Assembly: GCA_025963725.1 (NCBI GenBank)
Contig: JAOQAE010000006.1
Location: 372,001-436,000, forward strand
Reading direction: 5' to 3'
From: Bacteroidota bacterium
Lineage (GTDB): Bacteria > Bacteroidota > Bacteroidia > 2-12-FULL-35-15
Length of the DNA stretch: 64,000 nt
Part shown: positions 17,256-25,621 of the stretch, one piece after another
How positions within the stretch are numbered: position 1 is the stretch's first letter
Layout: each line of letters opens with the position of its first letter
Program-made: the position numbers and the translations under genes
The notes under the pieces: model-generated
Databases searched by the model: none
Told to the model about the DNA's origin: nothing
What the model saw: only the letters and a program-made list of their open reading frames with translations

Positions 17256-17369
17256 ATCTTATCAAGAAAGGCTGAGGGAAAGCGCCCGAGGAAGCCTTGA
17301 CAACCCATCCCGCATCTGCGGAAGAAGGTGTCAATTCGCTCCTTCATTTTTTGAAGGAAAAGATAAGTC
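17256..17369 (+). promoter_or_regulatory. SAM-I (S-box) riboswitch aptamer
   Basis: P1 closes by CTTATC (17258-17263) with GATAAG (17362-17367). Between them, in order, are the conserved core AAGAAAGGCTGAGGGA, GCGCCC, GAAGCC, the CAACC block, a CCGC-ATCT-GCGG hairpin (P3), AGGTG-TCAATTC, and a CCTTC/GAAGG hairpin (P4). This is the S-box layout. It senses S-adenosylmethionine and precedes a methyltransferase gene and metH, a fitting feedback target. Confidence 0.88.
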
Positions 17370-17412
17370 AGAATTTAATTTTTTTGAAGCAAGCACAAGG
17401 TTCAAAATATTT

Positions 17413-17450
17413 ATCTCCTCTGACTATAAACGTTGGAGGAGATTTTTTTT
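17413..17450 (+). terminator. Riboswitch-controlled attenuator
   Basis: ATCTCCTC (17413-17420) pairs with GAGGAGAT (17436-17443), followed by eight Ts. The competing antiterminator is visible: AGTCAGA (17366-17372), overlapping the 3' strand of P1, is complementary to TCTGACT (17419-17425), overlapping the terminator's 5' arm. SAM binding should therefore favour termination. Confidence 0.83.
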
Positions 17451-17486
17451 GACCTCACCCCAACCCTCTCCTAAAGAGAGGGAGCA
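17451..17486. repeat. Palindromic CCCTCTC repeat after the attenuator
   Basis: CCCTCTC (17464-17470) pairs with GAGAGGG (17476-17482) after a CCTCACCCCAA lead. Second copy of the family first seen in kmo; it lies in the leader between the attenuator and the methyltransferase start. Confidence 0.7.
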
Positions 17487-17499
17487 TAAAAATACTGCA

Positions 17500-18285
17500 A
17501 TGAACACACTCGATCGATTCAGCAACCGCGTTGACAATTACATCAGGTACCGGCCCGGTTATCCAGCTGATGTCCTTGCATTTTTAAAGCAGGAGAATAT
17601 CCTGAAGCCGGGTTCCGTTATTGCCGACATCGGTTCCGGAACAGGCATTTCCGCGCAGCTGTTCCTCAATGAGAACATAGTGTATGGAGTGGAGCCGAAC
17701 AGGGAAATGCGTGAGGCCGCAGAAAGATTGCTTGCAGGATCTTCCAGCTTTAAAAGCATTGGCGCTACAGCGGAAGCCACAACACTTGCAGATCATAGTG
17801 TCGATCTTATTATCGCCGGACAAGCTTTTCACTGGTTCGACAAGCAGAAATGCCGGGAGGAGTTCAAACGCATTTTAAAGCCGGGAAGAACTGTGGTGCT
17901 GATGTGGAACGACAGGCGTACCGACAGCACTCCCTTTTTAAGAAGCTACGAAGACTTTATTAAAATGTTCGCCACCGATTATCTCGAGGTGAACCACAAG
18001 AACATCGATAAAAAAGTGTTCGATGATTTTTTCGGGAAAGAAAACTACAGGGTAAAATCCTTTGATAACTTCCAGCACTTTGACCTCGAAGGACTGAAGG
18101 GACGCATCCTTTCTTCTTCGTACATGCCTGCGGAAGGCCATAAGGATTTCGATTACATGATGTATGTACTGAAAAAAACCTTCAACCGCTTCCAGGAAAA
18201 CATCACTCTTCCCTCGGGGGAGAGCCGGAGAGGGGTTGTGACCATTGAATACGATACAACTATTTATTATGGAAGACTGTCATAA
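17500..18285 (+). CDS. Class I SAM-dependent methyltransferase
   Basis: 261 residues from ATG 17500; the frame extends upstream only through riboswitch and repeat sequence. Methyltransferase-11-type Rossmann fold: motif I VIADIGSGTGISAQLF (about 44-59), acidic VYGVEPN (motif II), DLIIAGQAFHWF (about 106-117) and LKPGRTVVLMW. The substrate is unknown. It is the first gene under the SAM riboswitch, before metH. A diverged palindromic-repeat copy (18206-18242) contributes LPSGESRRGVV near the C-terminus. Confidence 0.85.
   Translation: MNTLDRFSNRVDNYIRYRPGYPADVLAFLKQENILKPGSVIADIGSGTGISAQLFLNENIVYGVEPNREMREAAERLLAGSSSFKSIGATAEATTLADHSVDLIIAGQAFHWFDKQKCREEFKRILKPGRTVVLMWNDRRTDSTPFLRSYEDFIKMFATDYLEVNHKNIDKKVFDDFFGKENYRVKSFDNFQHFDLEGLKGRILSSSYMPAEGHKDFDYMMYVLKKTFNRFQENITLPSGESRRGVVTIEYDTTIYYGRLS
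18206..18242. repeat. Diverged palindromic repeat in the methyltransferase 3' end
   Basis: CTCTTCCCTCGGGGGAGAG followed by CCGGAGAGGGG resembles the CCCTCTCC/GGAGAGGGG family but is rearranged. It is read in frame as LPSGESRRGV. Confidence 0.5.
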
Positions 18286-18353
18286 CCACCCCTCTCCTTA
18301 CGCTTGCGCCGAAGCTTCAGCGCAGGCACATGGAGAGGGGCCGGGGCTGAGGT
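18284..18353. repeat. Palindromic repeat with a nested palindrome
   Basis: CCCCTCTCC (18289-18297) pairs with GGAGAGGGG (18332-18340). The 34-base loop itself carries an imperfect palindrome, GCTTGCGCC-GAAGCTTC-AGCGCAGGC. It fills the gap between the methyltransferase and metH. Confidence 0.75.
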
Positions 18354-18379
18354 CAGAGAAACAATTATAAATTCATTTT

Positions 18380-21300
18380 ATGAACGAATTGAATGCCGGC
18401 ATCCGGGAAGAATTAGAAAAGCGCGTACTTGTGATCGATGGTGCAATGGGCACCATGATCCAGCAATACAAGCTGGAGGAAAAGGATTATCGCGGAAAGC
18501 GCTTTACCGACTGGCACAAGGACCTGAAAGGCAACAACGATCTTTTGTCGATCACCCAGCCGCAGATCATCAAAACCATTCACAAGGAATACCTCAAGGC
18601 GGGCGCCGATATCATCGAAACCAATACCTTCAGCGCCACCACCGTTGCTATGGCCGATTACGACATGCAGGAGCTGGCCTACGAGCTGAACTATGAATCG
18701 GCGAAAATTGCGAAGGAGGCCGTAGCGGAATTTTTAGCAGAATCCGGCTCCCTCTCCTCTGGGGAGGGCCGGGGTGGGGTCTATGTAGCAGGCGCATTCG
18801 GGCCTACCAACCGCACCTTATCACTTTCTCCCAACGTGAATGATCCCGGGTTCCGCGCGGTCACATTCGATGAGCTGGTGGAAGCATATTCTGAACAGGC
18901 ACGCGGGCTCATGGACGGCGGCGCTGATCTTTTACTTGTTGAAACCATTTTCGATACGCTGAATGCGAAAGCTGCCTTGTTTGCGATCCAGGAAGTTTGC
19001 AAAGAAAGAAATATAAAAATGCCGGTGATGGTATCCGGCACCATAACCGATGCCAGCGGCAGGACCTTATCCGGGCAAACCACCGAAGCATTTTTAAATT
19101 CCATTTCGCATGTCGACCTGCTCAGCGTAGGCCTTAACTGCGCACTGGGCGCGAAGGACATGCGGCCATACCTCGAAGAGCTTTCCGGCAAAGCGCCGTT
19201 TTATGTAAGTGCTTACCCGAATGCCGGCCTGCCGAACCAGTTTGGCGAATACGACCAGGATGCGCATGAAATGGGGCACGAGATCGAAGAGTTCCTGAAA
19301 GCAGGATTTTTAAATATAGTAGGCGGATGCTGCGGTACCACACCTTCACACATCAAGCGCATCGCGGAGATCGCGAAGAATTCAAAGCCGCGCAAAAAGC
19401 CGGAGCCCGATCACCTGATGCACCTGAGCGGCCTCGAACCTGTTACGCTGCGCCCCGAAAGCAATTTCATGAACGTAGGCGAGCGTACCAATGTAACAGG
19501 ATCAAAAAAATTCCTGCGCCTCATCAAGGAAGGAAATTATGAAGAGGCGCTCTCCATTGCGCGCGAACAGGTGGAAGGCGGCGCACAGGTGATAGATGTG
19601 AACATGGATGAAGGCATGCTCGACTCCGAAGCGGCTATGACGAAGTTCATGAACCTCATTGCATCGGAGCCGGATATTTCCCGCGTTCCCATCATGATCG
19701 ACTCTTCGAAATGGAGTGTGATAGAAGCGGGATTAAAATGCGTGCAGGGCAAGGCGATCGTTAATTCCATCTCCATGAAGGAAGGCGAAGAAAAGTTCAT
19801 TGAGCAGGCAAACAAGATCAAGCAATACGGCGCGGCTGTGATCGTGATGGCGTTTGATGAAGTGGGACAGGCGGATACATTTCAGCGCAGGATTGACATC
19901 TGCAAGCGTGCTTACGACATTTTAGTAGACAAAGTAAAGTTCCCTCCCCAGGATATTATTTTCGACCCCAATATTTTCCCGGTGGCAACCGGCATGGAGG
20001 AGCACCGTTTGAATGCGCTTGATTTTTTCAATGCCACCAAATGGATCAAGGAAAATCTCCCGTATGCAAAGGTGAGCGGCGGCGTAAGCAATGTCTCTTT
20101 CTCCTTCCGCGGAAATGATGTGGTGCGCGAGGCTATTCACGGCGCATTCCTGTATCACGCCGTGAAGCATGGCATGGACATGGGCATTGTGAACCCTTCG
20201 CAGCTGCAGGTGTACGACGACATCCCGAAAGAGCTGCTGGAGCTGGTGGAAGATGTGTTGCTGAACAGGCGCGATGATGCAACAGAACGATTGGTGAATC
20301 ATGCGGAGACATTGAAAGGCACCTCCAACGAAAGGGCGGAGAAGGATGAACAGTGGAGAAGAGGAACAGTGGAAGAGCGCCTCAGTCATTCCCTTGTAAA
20401 AGGTATTGTTGAATACATTGACCAGGATACGGAAGAAGCGCGCCTGAAATTAGGCCGCCCCCTGAATGTGATCGAAGGTCCGCTGATGGATGGCATGAAC
20501 GTGGTAGGCGACCTGTTCGGAAGCGGGAAAATGTTTTTGCCTCAGGTGGTGAAAAGCGCCCGCGTAATGAAAAAGGCGGTTGCTTATCTTGAACCCTATT
20601 TACAGCAGGAGAAGGAAGCAAACAGGCTGGCAGGCATTGTCGGCAACGGCAGGCAGAACGCAGGCAAGATCTTACTGGCAACGGTGAAAGGCGATGTGCA
20701 CGACATCGGGAAGAACATTGTAGGTGTTGTGCTTGCGTGTAACAATTACGAGATCATCGACCTCGGCGTAATGGTTTCCTGCGATAGGATCCTTGAAGAA
20801 GCGAAAAAAAATAACGTGGATGTGATCGGCCTCAGCGGGCTCATTACGCCATCGCTGGATGAAATGGTGCATGTTGCAAAAGAGATGGAGCGCCTGCAGT
20901 TCAAAACCCCGCTGCTGATCGGCGGCGCCACCACTTCCAAAGTGCATACCGCGGTGAAGATCGCGCAGAATTATTCAGGCCCCGTGGTGCATGTGAACGA
21001 TGCCAGCAAATCGGTTCCCGTAGCAAGCAGCCTGATCTCCGATGAGCTGCGCGCAGCATTCATGGCCGAAGTAAGCAAGGATTATGACCGTGTGCGGGAG
21101 CAGAATAAAAATGCACAATCACAAAACAAATACATCCCGATCGCGGAAGCGCGCAAAAATAAATTCCCTGTCGACTGGAGCAAAACAGTTATTCAGGAAC
21201 CAGCATTTACCGGAAACAAGGTATTTGAAGATTATCCTTTAAGCGAGATCGCTGAGTACATCGACTGGACGCCCTTCTTCATCAGCTGGGAAATGAAAGG

Positions 21301-22132
21301 CTCCTATCCGAAGATCCTTGAAGATAAAGAACGCGGAACGGAAGCGAAAAAATTATTTGCCGATGCGCAGAAAATGCTGAAGCAGCTCATCGATGAAAAA
21401 TGGCTGAAGGCAAATGCAGTGATCGGCATTTATCCGGCGAATGCAGTGGAGGATGATATTGAAGTGTATGACCTCAGCCCTAACCCCTCTCCAAAGGAGA
21501 GGGGGATATTAACATTATTCCACACATTAAGACAACAAACGAAGAAACCGGCAGGACAATATAATACTGCGCTGAGTGATTTTATCGCGCCGAAGGACCT
21601 CACCCCCAACCTCCAGCCTCCCGACTACATTGGCGCCTTCGCCCTCACCACCGGAATCGGCATAGATGAGCATGTGGCGCGTTTTGAAAAGGATCACGAT
21701 GATTATTCAGCGATCATGCTGAAAGCCCTTGCCGACAGGCTTGCGGAAGCATTCGCAGAGCTGATGCATAAAAAAGTGCGGAAGGAATTCTGGGGATATG
21801 CGAAAGAGGAAAACCTTAAAAATGAAGACCTCATAAAAGAAGAATACGCAGGCATCCGCCCGGCGCCCGGTTATCCTGCACAGCCCGATCATACCGAAAA
21901 GCCTGCGCTGTTTAAATTGCTCGATGCAGAAAAGAATACCGGGATCACGCTTACCGAAAGCATGGCAATGTTCCCCACAGCAGCGGTGAGCGGACTGTAT
22001 TTCGCACATCCTGACTCTCATTATTTCGGGATCGGGAAAATTGCGAAAGACCAGGTGGAAGATTATGCAAAGCGCAAAGGCATGACGCTCGAGCAGGCAG
22101 AGCGCTGGCTGGGGCCGAATTTATCGTATTAA
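18380..22132 (+). CDS. metH: Cobalamin-dependent methionine synthase
   Basis: 1250 residues, full four-module MetH (E. coli about 1227). Transfers the methyl group of 5-methyl-THF to homocysteine via methylcobalamin. Modules in order: homocysteine/zinc domain (start [12 protein letters not shown]; zinc Cys pair in [12 protein letters not shown] near 315), pterin domain ([16 protein letters not shown] near 360), cobalamin domain (axial His774 in [11 protein letters not shown]) and the reactivation domain ([12 protein letters not shown] near 1160). Two palindromic repeats are inserted in frame: LSSGEGRGG (about 122-134, in the zinc domain) and [11 protein letters not shown] (about 1033-1044, in the reactivation domain). 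Controlled by the SAM riboswitch upstream. Confidence 0.98.
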   Translation: MNELNAGIREELEKRVLVIDGAMGTMIQQYKLEEKDYRGKRFTDWHKDLKGNNDLLSITQPQIIKTIHKEYLKAGADIIETNTFSATTVAMADYDMQELAYELNYESAKIAKEAVAEFLAESGSLSSGEGRGGVYVAGAFGPTNRTLSLSPNVNDPGFRAVTFDELVEAYSEQARGLMDGGADLLLVETIFDTLNAKAALFAIQEVCKERNIKMPVMVSGTITDASGRTLSGQTTEAFLNSISHVDLLSVGLNCALGAKDMRPYLEELSGKAPFYVSAYPNAGLPNQFGEYDQDAHEMGHEIEEFLKAGFLNIVGGCCGTTPSHIKRIAEIAKNSKPRKKPEPDHLMHLSGLEPVTLRPESNFMNVGERTNVTGSKKFLRLIKEGNYEEALSIAREQVEGGAQVIDVNMDEGMLDSEAAMTKFMNLIASEPDISRVPIMIDSSKWSVIEAGLKCVQGKAIVNSISMKEGEEKFIEQANKIKQYGAAVIVMAFDEVGQADTFQRRIDICKRAYDILVDKVKFPPQDIIFDPNIFPVATGMEEHRLNALDFFNATKWIKENLPYAKVSGGVSNVSFSFRGNDVVREAIHGAFLYHAVKHGMDMGIVNPSQLQVYDDIPKELLELVEDVLLNRRDDATERLVNHAETLKGTSNERAEKDEQWRRGTVEERLSHSLVKGIVEYIDQDTEEARLKLGRPLNVIEGPLMDGMNVVGDLFGSGKMFLPQVVKSARVMKKAVAYLEPYLQQEKEANRLAGIVGNGRQNAGKILLATVKGDVHDIGKNIVGVVLACNNYEIIDLGVMVSCDRILEEAKKNNVDVIGLSGLITPSLDEMVHVAKEMERLQFKTPLLIGGATTSKVHTAVKIAQNYSGPVVHVNDASKSVPVASSLISDELRAAFMAEVSKDYDRVREQNKNAQSQNKYIPIAEARKNKFPVDWSKTVIQEPAFTGNKVFEDYPLSEIAEYIDWTPFFISWEMKGSYPKILEDKERGTEAKKLFADAQKMLKQLIDEKWLKANAVIGIYPANAVEDDIEVYDLSPNPSPKERGILTLFHTLRQQTKKPAGQYNTALSDFIAPKDLTPNLQPPDYIGAFALTTGIGIDEHVARFEKDHDDYSAIMLKALADRLAEAFAELMHKKVRKEFWGYAKEENLKNEDLIKEEYAGIRPAPGYPAQPDHTEKPALFKLLDAEKNTGITLTESMAMFPTAAVSGLYFAHPDSHYFGIGKIAKDQVEDYAKRKGMTLEQAERWLGPNLSY
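18745..18783. repeat. Palindromic repeat inserted in metH, first copy
   Basis: CCCTCTCC (18750-18757) faces GGGGAGGG (18761-18768) with one mismatch, followed by CCGGGGTGGGGTC. Read in frame as [10 protein letters not shown] between EFLAESG and VYVAGAFGP, a position where a loop insertion is tolerable. Confidence 0.75.
21476..21512. repeat. Palindromic repeat inserted in metH, second copy
   Basis: Perfect 9-bp arms CCCCTCTCC (21484-21492) and GGAGAGGGG (21496-21504), loop AAA. Read in frame as [11 protein letters not shown] in the reactivation domain. Confidence 0.8.
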
Positions 22133-22168
22133 CATTTCAAAATTTGTATCTTTAATAAAAACAATCTC

Positions 22169-22594
22169 ATGAATGCATTTCGCATACTGATCAGCGCACT
22201 TTGTATGATGTTTCTTTTGTCGGATACAGCCTTCGCACAAAAAAAAGAACACACTCCGAAGGCCAGCAAATATCCCGGGTACGATTATGTAGGCCCGTTC
22301 TATAATGGACGTGCAAGGGTGAAGAAGCTCAACAAATGGGGATACATCGATACTACGGGAAATGTGGTGGTGCCTCCGAAATACAATGAAGTGGAAAATT
22401 TCACCGACAGCATTGCGCGTGTTCGCTTAAGCGGAAAGCATGGCAGCAGGTGGGGCCTCATCGATCTCAATGGCACAATTCTCATCGAGCCTACATTTGA
22501 TGGAATCGGAGAGTTCATCAACGGCAGGGCGCCGGTGCTGCTGGATGGCAAGCAGCAATATTACATTAATAAGCAGGGAGTAAGGGTGGATTAA
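22169..22594 (+). CDS. Secreted WG-repeat protein
   Basis: 141 residues: signal peptide (MNAFRILISALCMMFLLSDT, cut near FAQ), then two to three WG repeats: KWGYIDTTGNVVVPPKYNEV, RWGLIDLNGTILIEPTFDGI and a degenerate third one ending QYYINKQG. WG repeats form beta-propeller-like or solenoid surface proteins with unknown ligands. It is small compared with most WG proteins. Its stop codon lies inside the loop of the following terminator. Confidence 0.82.
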   Translation: MNAFRILISALCMMFLLSDTAFAQKKEHTPKASKYPGYDYVGPFYNGRARVKKLNKWGYIDTTGNVVVPPKYNEVENFTDSIARVRLSGKHGSRWGLIDLNGTILIEPTFDGIGEFINGRAPVLLDGKQQYYINKQGVRVD

Positions 22595-22609
22595 TTCACC
22601 CTTTTTTTT
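22582..22609 (+). terminator. Terminator overlapping the stop of the WG-repeat gene
   Basis: AAGGGTG (22582-22588) pairs with CACCCTT (22597-22603), then a T-run. The TAA stop at 22592-22594 is in the loop. It lies just before the convergent TDO gene. Confidence 0.75.
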
Positions 22610-23516
22610 ATTTGCCCCAGTTCTCGATCTCCTGCGCGGTCCACAATTGCGGGAAAAAGATCCTTCGCTGGTAAGAAGGATGCAGGTACTTTTGCCACTC
22701 GCTTCCGCCCGTTGCCGCTTTATTCTCCCCTTTCGAATTGAGGTAGTAGCCGGCAGTTTTGATATGCGCCAGCGGCCAGATCACATTGTAGGTATGGTCG
22801 AATTCCCGCAAAGCATATTTCAGCTCCTTTACCTCTTCGCTGTTCTGATCCAGCGCCAGAAAACGATGATAGATATTTTTTCCTTTGTATTTATGCGCTG
22901 CGGCCTTTAACGCATCGAGGTATTTATCCTCGAAGTGCTGCAGCGTAAGCGTTTTATTTCCTGTTTTATGGTCTACTCCCCCATCCTTCCAGTAAAGGTT
23001 CTCAAAGATGTATTCCATTTCGGTGGCATCATTCACCTGTGACTTTACACGTGTGTTCACCAGCAGCCCGGCATCGGTGCAATACAGCTCAATGAAGCGG
23101 AACTGTGCCGACTGGAACCCGCTTGCAGGGGCCAGCGCCAGCCTGAACTGGTTGTACTGGTCATAATCCATTCCTTCACGCATTACGCTGAACGAAGCGG
23201 TAAGCACGCCGGCATACCGGTTGATGCGCTCGATCTTTTCCTTGAACAGCACCGCGCTGATGCTTTCATTATCAACGATCTGCTTAATTTCATGCGTGAT
23301 CAGCTTCAGCAATAATTCCGTTACCTGGTGATACATGATGAAAATGGGCTCATCGGGGAAATCGGTGCGCGGCTTTTGCAGGGTAAGCAATGTATCCAGC
23401 TCGATATAATCCCAGTAATTGATGGGTCTGCTGTGGTATAGCCCTTTCAGGTAGGTCTGGGGGTCCTGTCCCAGCTTTTTGTATTTTTCCTCTATCTCCT
23501 TAATAATGTCACTCAT
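22608..23516 (-). CDS. kynA: Tryptophan 2,3-dioxygenase
   Basis: 302 residues, all helical, within the usual range. Haem enzyme that opens the indole ring of L-tryptophan to N-formylkynurenine, the first step of the kynurenine route. Family marks: YHSRPINYWDYIELDTLL at the start, FIMYHQVTELLLKLITHEI with the conserved haem-pocket His, RLALAPASGFQSAQFR, and the C-terminal GGSEWQKYLHPSYQRRIFFP. The pathway partner kmo is at the window start. Monocistronic here, convergent with the WG-repeat gene. Confidence 0.95.
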   Translation of the reverse strand: MSDIIKEIEEKYKKLGQDPQTYLKGLYHSRPINYWDYIELDTLLTLQKPRTDFPDEPIFIMYHQVTELLLKLITHEIKQIVDNESISAVLFKEKIERINRYAGVLTASFSVMREGMDYDQYNQFRLALAPASGFQSAQFRFIELYCTDAGLLVNTRVKSQVNDATEMEYIFENLYWKDGGVDHKTGNKTLTLQHFEDKYLDALKAAAHKYKGKNIYHRFLALDQNSEEVKELKYALREFDHTYNVIWPLAHIKTAGYYLNSKGENKAATGGSEWQKYLHPSYQRRIFFPQLWTAQEIENWGK

Positions 23517-23666
23517 GATCCGATAATTTCTCCCGAAGATACTACCAAATGCGAAAAAAACATATGATTAAAATCACTTTTTAGGCGAGCTGCCGTATTG
23601 TGTCTTTAAACTTGTGAATCCGCTCCCTTTTTAGTACAATTGTATTCTGCTTACTCTACAAAAAGA

Positions 23667-25253
23667 ATGTTTAAAAAAAGCTGGAATACCATTTCCAATA
23701 TAGGTTTACAACATACTACCGGAACCTCCGTTGCAAAACGCATCAAACTCACCAACCAGCTTGTCGCCCTTTCTTCTGCCTTTACCCTGCTGTATATTTT
23801 TGTCTTCCTTTTCTGGGATCTTAATAATGCGGTGAAGGTTGAAATAGCGGCCATTGCAACCTACCTTGCAGTATTCCTGAGCGCGTGGATGCGGCTGTAC
23901 CAGCTTGCCCGCTTTCTTTTTATTGTAGCGCTGTACACCCACCTCTTTGCGCTCTGTCTCTGCTTCGGCGAAGCTTCACAGATCCACCTGCTGTTCATTC
24001 CCGCTGCCGCGATCCCGCTGGTGCTGTTCGACCTCAGGGAGGTACGCAGCATCTTCTTTCTCGTGGTGCTTGCCATCGCTACATTCTCCATGCTGTACCT
24101 GCTCAACTTCTCATCTTCCTTTTATGTAGAGCTGCCGCAGGCGCTGCAGATCAAAATGCGCGTGGCCTTCAATATCACAGCCATCATTGGCGAAGTGGCG
24201 GTGATCTACTCCTTCGTTGCAAATTTTGAGCGCTCGGCGCGGAAGCTCGATGAAAGCAATGAGCTGCTGCAACAGCAGCTGCAGGCCATTTTCGAGAATT
24301 CGTATGATGCGCTGTTCCTTGTCGACTGGAAAAAAAGAAAGATCATAAAAGTGAACCAGCGGGCCGTAGAGCTTTTTGAGATGGATTCGCCGGATGAATT
24401 TTACGAGAGCTATGGCATCGACCTTCACAAGGAAACGCCTGACGAGCCGGAAATGGAGATGATGCGGAATGCCCTTAATACAAAAGGGCTTTATGAAGGC
24501 GAAGTGCTTTATAAGACAAAAACAGGAAAGGAATTCTGGGGAGCGCTGGCCATCAAGCTCGTAACGATAGGCACTGAACGATACCAGTCGGTGCGCGTTA
24601 CCGACATCACCGTTGAGAAGAAAGCCAAGGCGCATGTAGAAGCATCGCTGCACGAAAAAGAGATCCTGCTCTCCGAGATCCACCACCGGGTGAAAAATAA
24701 CATGGCAGTGATCAGCGGGCTGCTTGGCCTGCAGTCGGGCTACGTGGAGGACGAGCGCTCCCGCCTGCTCTTCGAGGAAAGCAGGAACAGGATCCATTCC
24801 ATGGCGCTGATCCACGACAAGCTTTACCAGCATGAAACATTTGCGCGCATTGATTTCAACGCTTACTGCAACGACCTTATCAATTACATCCGCACTTCAT
24901 ATAACAATACAACTGCAAAGATCACTTATTCGATCACCTGCAACGATGTGATGGTAGATATAAAAAATGCGGTGCCCTGCGGACTGATCCTGAACGAGCT
25001 GATCTCTAACGCATACAAGCACGCCTTCAGCGGCCGTACCGAAGGTGAAATAAAGATCGTTTGCACAAAGATGGGCGGAAAATTCACAATGATGGTAAGC
25101 GACAACGGCATCGGCTTCAATGCAGAGGAGGTCATAGAGCAGCCGGTTTCACTGGGGCTTACGCTGATCACCGCGCTGGTTGCACAGGTGAACGGAACAA
25201 TGAAGGCAACCAACAAGAACGGAACAACCTATTACATATCTTTTGAAGAATAA
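23667..25253 (+). CDS. Membrane PAS histidine kinase, HisKA_2 type
   Basis: 528 residues from ATG 23667 (the frame is open to TTG 23640). Five to six membrane helices (about 30-195), a PAS domain (about 210-330; IFENSYDALFLVDWKKRKII), then a HisKA_2 dimerisation segment with the phospho-acceptor His in EIHHRVKNNMAVISGLLGLQ (about 340-360), and an HATPase_c domain (GLILNELISNAYKHAF, SDNGIGF, SLGLTLITAL). The signal sensed is unknown. The cognate receiver follows 2 bases downstream, giving a two-component pair in one transcript. Confidence 0.93.
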   Translation: MFKKSWNTISNIGLQHTTGTSVAKRIKLTNQLVALSSAFTLLYIFVFLFWDLNNAVKVEIAAIATYLAVFLSAWMRLYQLARFLFIVALYTHLFALCLCFGEASQIHLLFIPAAAIPLVLFDLREVRSIFFLVVLAIATFSMLYLLNFSSSFYVELPQALQIKMRVAFNITAIIGEVAVIYSFVANFERSARKLDESNELLQQQLQAIFENSYDALFLVDWKKRKIIKVNQRAVELFEMDSPDEFYESYGIDLHKETPDEPEMEMMRNALNTKGLYEGEVLYKTKTGKEFWGALAIKLVTIGTERYQSVRVTDITVEKKAKAHVEASLHEKEILLSEIHHRVKNNMAVISGLLGLQSGYVEDERSRLLFEESRNRIHSMALIHDKLYQHETFARIDFNAYCNDLINYIRTSYNNTTAKITYSITCNDVMVDIKNAVPCGLILNELISNAYKHAFSGRTEGEIKIVCTKMGGKFTMMVSDNGIGFNAEEVIEQPVSLGLTLITALVAQVNGTMKATNKNGTTYYISFEE

Positions 25254-25255
25254 AT

Positions 25256-25621
25256 ATGGCACGGATAATCGTAGTCGAAGATGAAGCCATCGTGGCAATG
25301 GCAACAAAAATGATGCTCAGCAACCTTTCGCATGAGATCATTGTTGTTGTATCAACTGCCGAGCAAGCTATAGAGGAAGTCGCAAAGCACGATGTGGACC
25401 TCGTTTTAATGGACATCAAGCTGAAAGGCGAAATGGATGGGATCCATGCTGCGGAAGAGATCAGGAAAACAAAGAATGTACCCATACTTTTTGTTACCGG
25501 CAACTCCGATACAAAAACAAAACTACGGATCGGGAAAACATCCAATGCATCCATGCTGCAAAAGCCGGTAATGATCGAAGACCTGAAACATTCGCTCAAC
25601 CTGTTACTGATCAATGCATGA
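25256..25621 (+). CDS. Single-domain response regulator
   Basis: 121 residues, receiver domain only. Acidic pocket in IIVVEDEAIVAM, phospho-acceptor Asp in DLVLMDIKLKGEMDG (about 50), Thr in ILFVTGNSD and Lys in LQKPV. There is no output domain, so it must signal by protein contact. HisKA_2 kinases usually pair with such receivers. Its stop overlaps the helicase start (ATGA). Confidence 0.93.
   Translation: MARIIVVEDEAIVAMATKMMLSNLSHEIIVVVSTAEQAIEEVAKHDVDLVLMDIKLKGEMDGIHAAEEIRKTKNVPILFVTGNSDTKTKLRIGKTSNASMLQKPVMIEDLKHSLNLLLINA

Noticed and set aside
17239-17499. N-terminal extension of the methyltransferase
   Set aside because: The open frame runs through the riboswitch, attenuator and a palindromic repeat; the conserved fold begins after ATG 17500.
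18284-18379. Cobalamin riboswitch before metH
   Set aside because: The gap holds only the nested palindrome; no B12-box is visible. Regulation is explained by the SAM-I element upstream.
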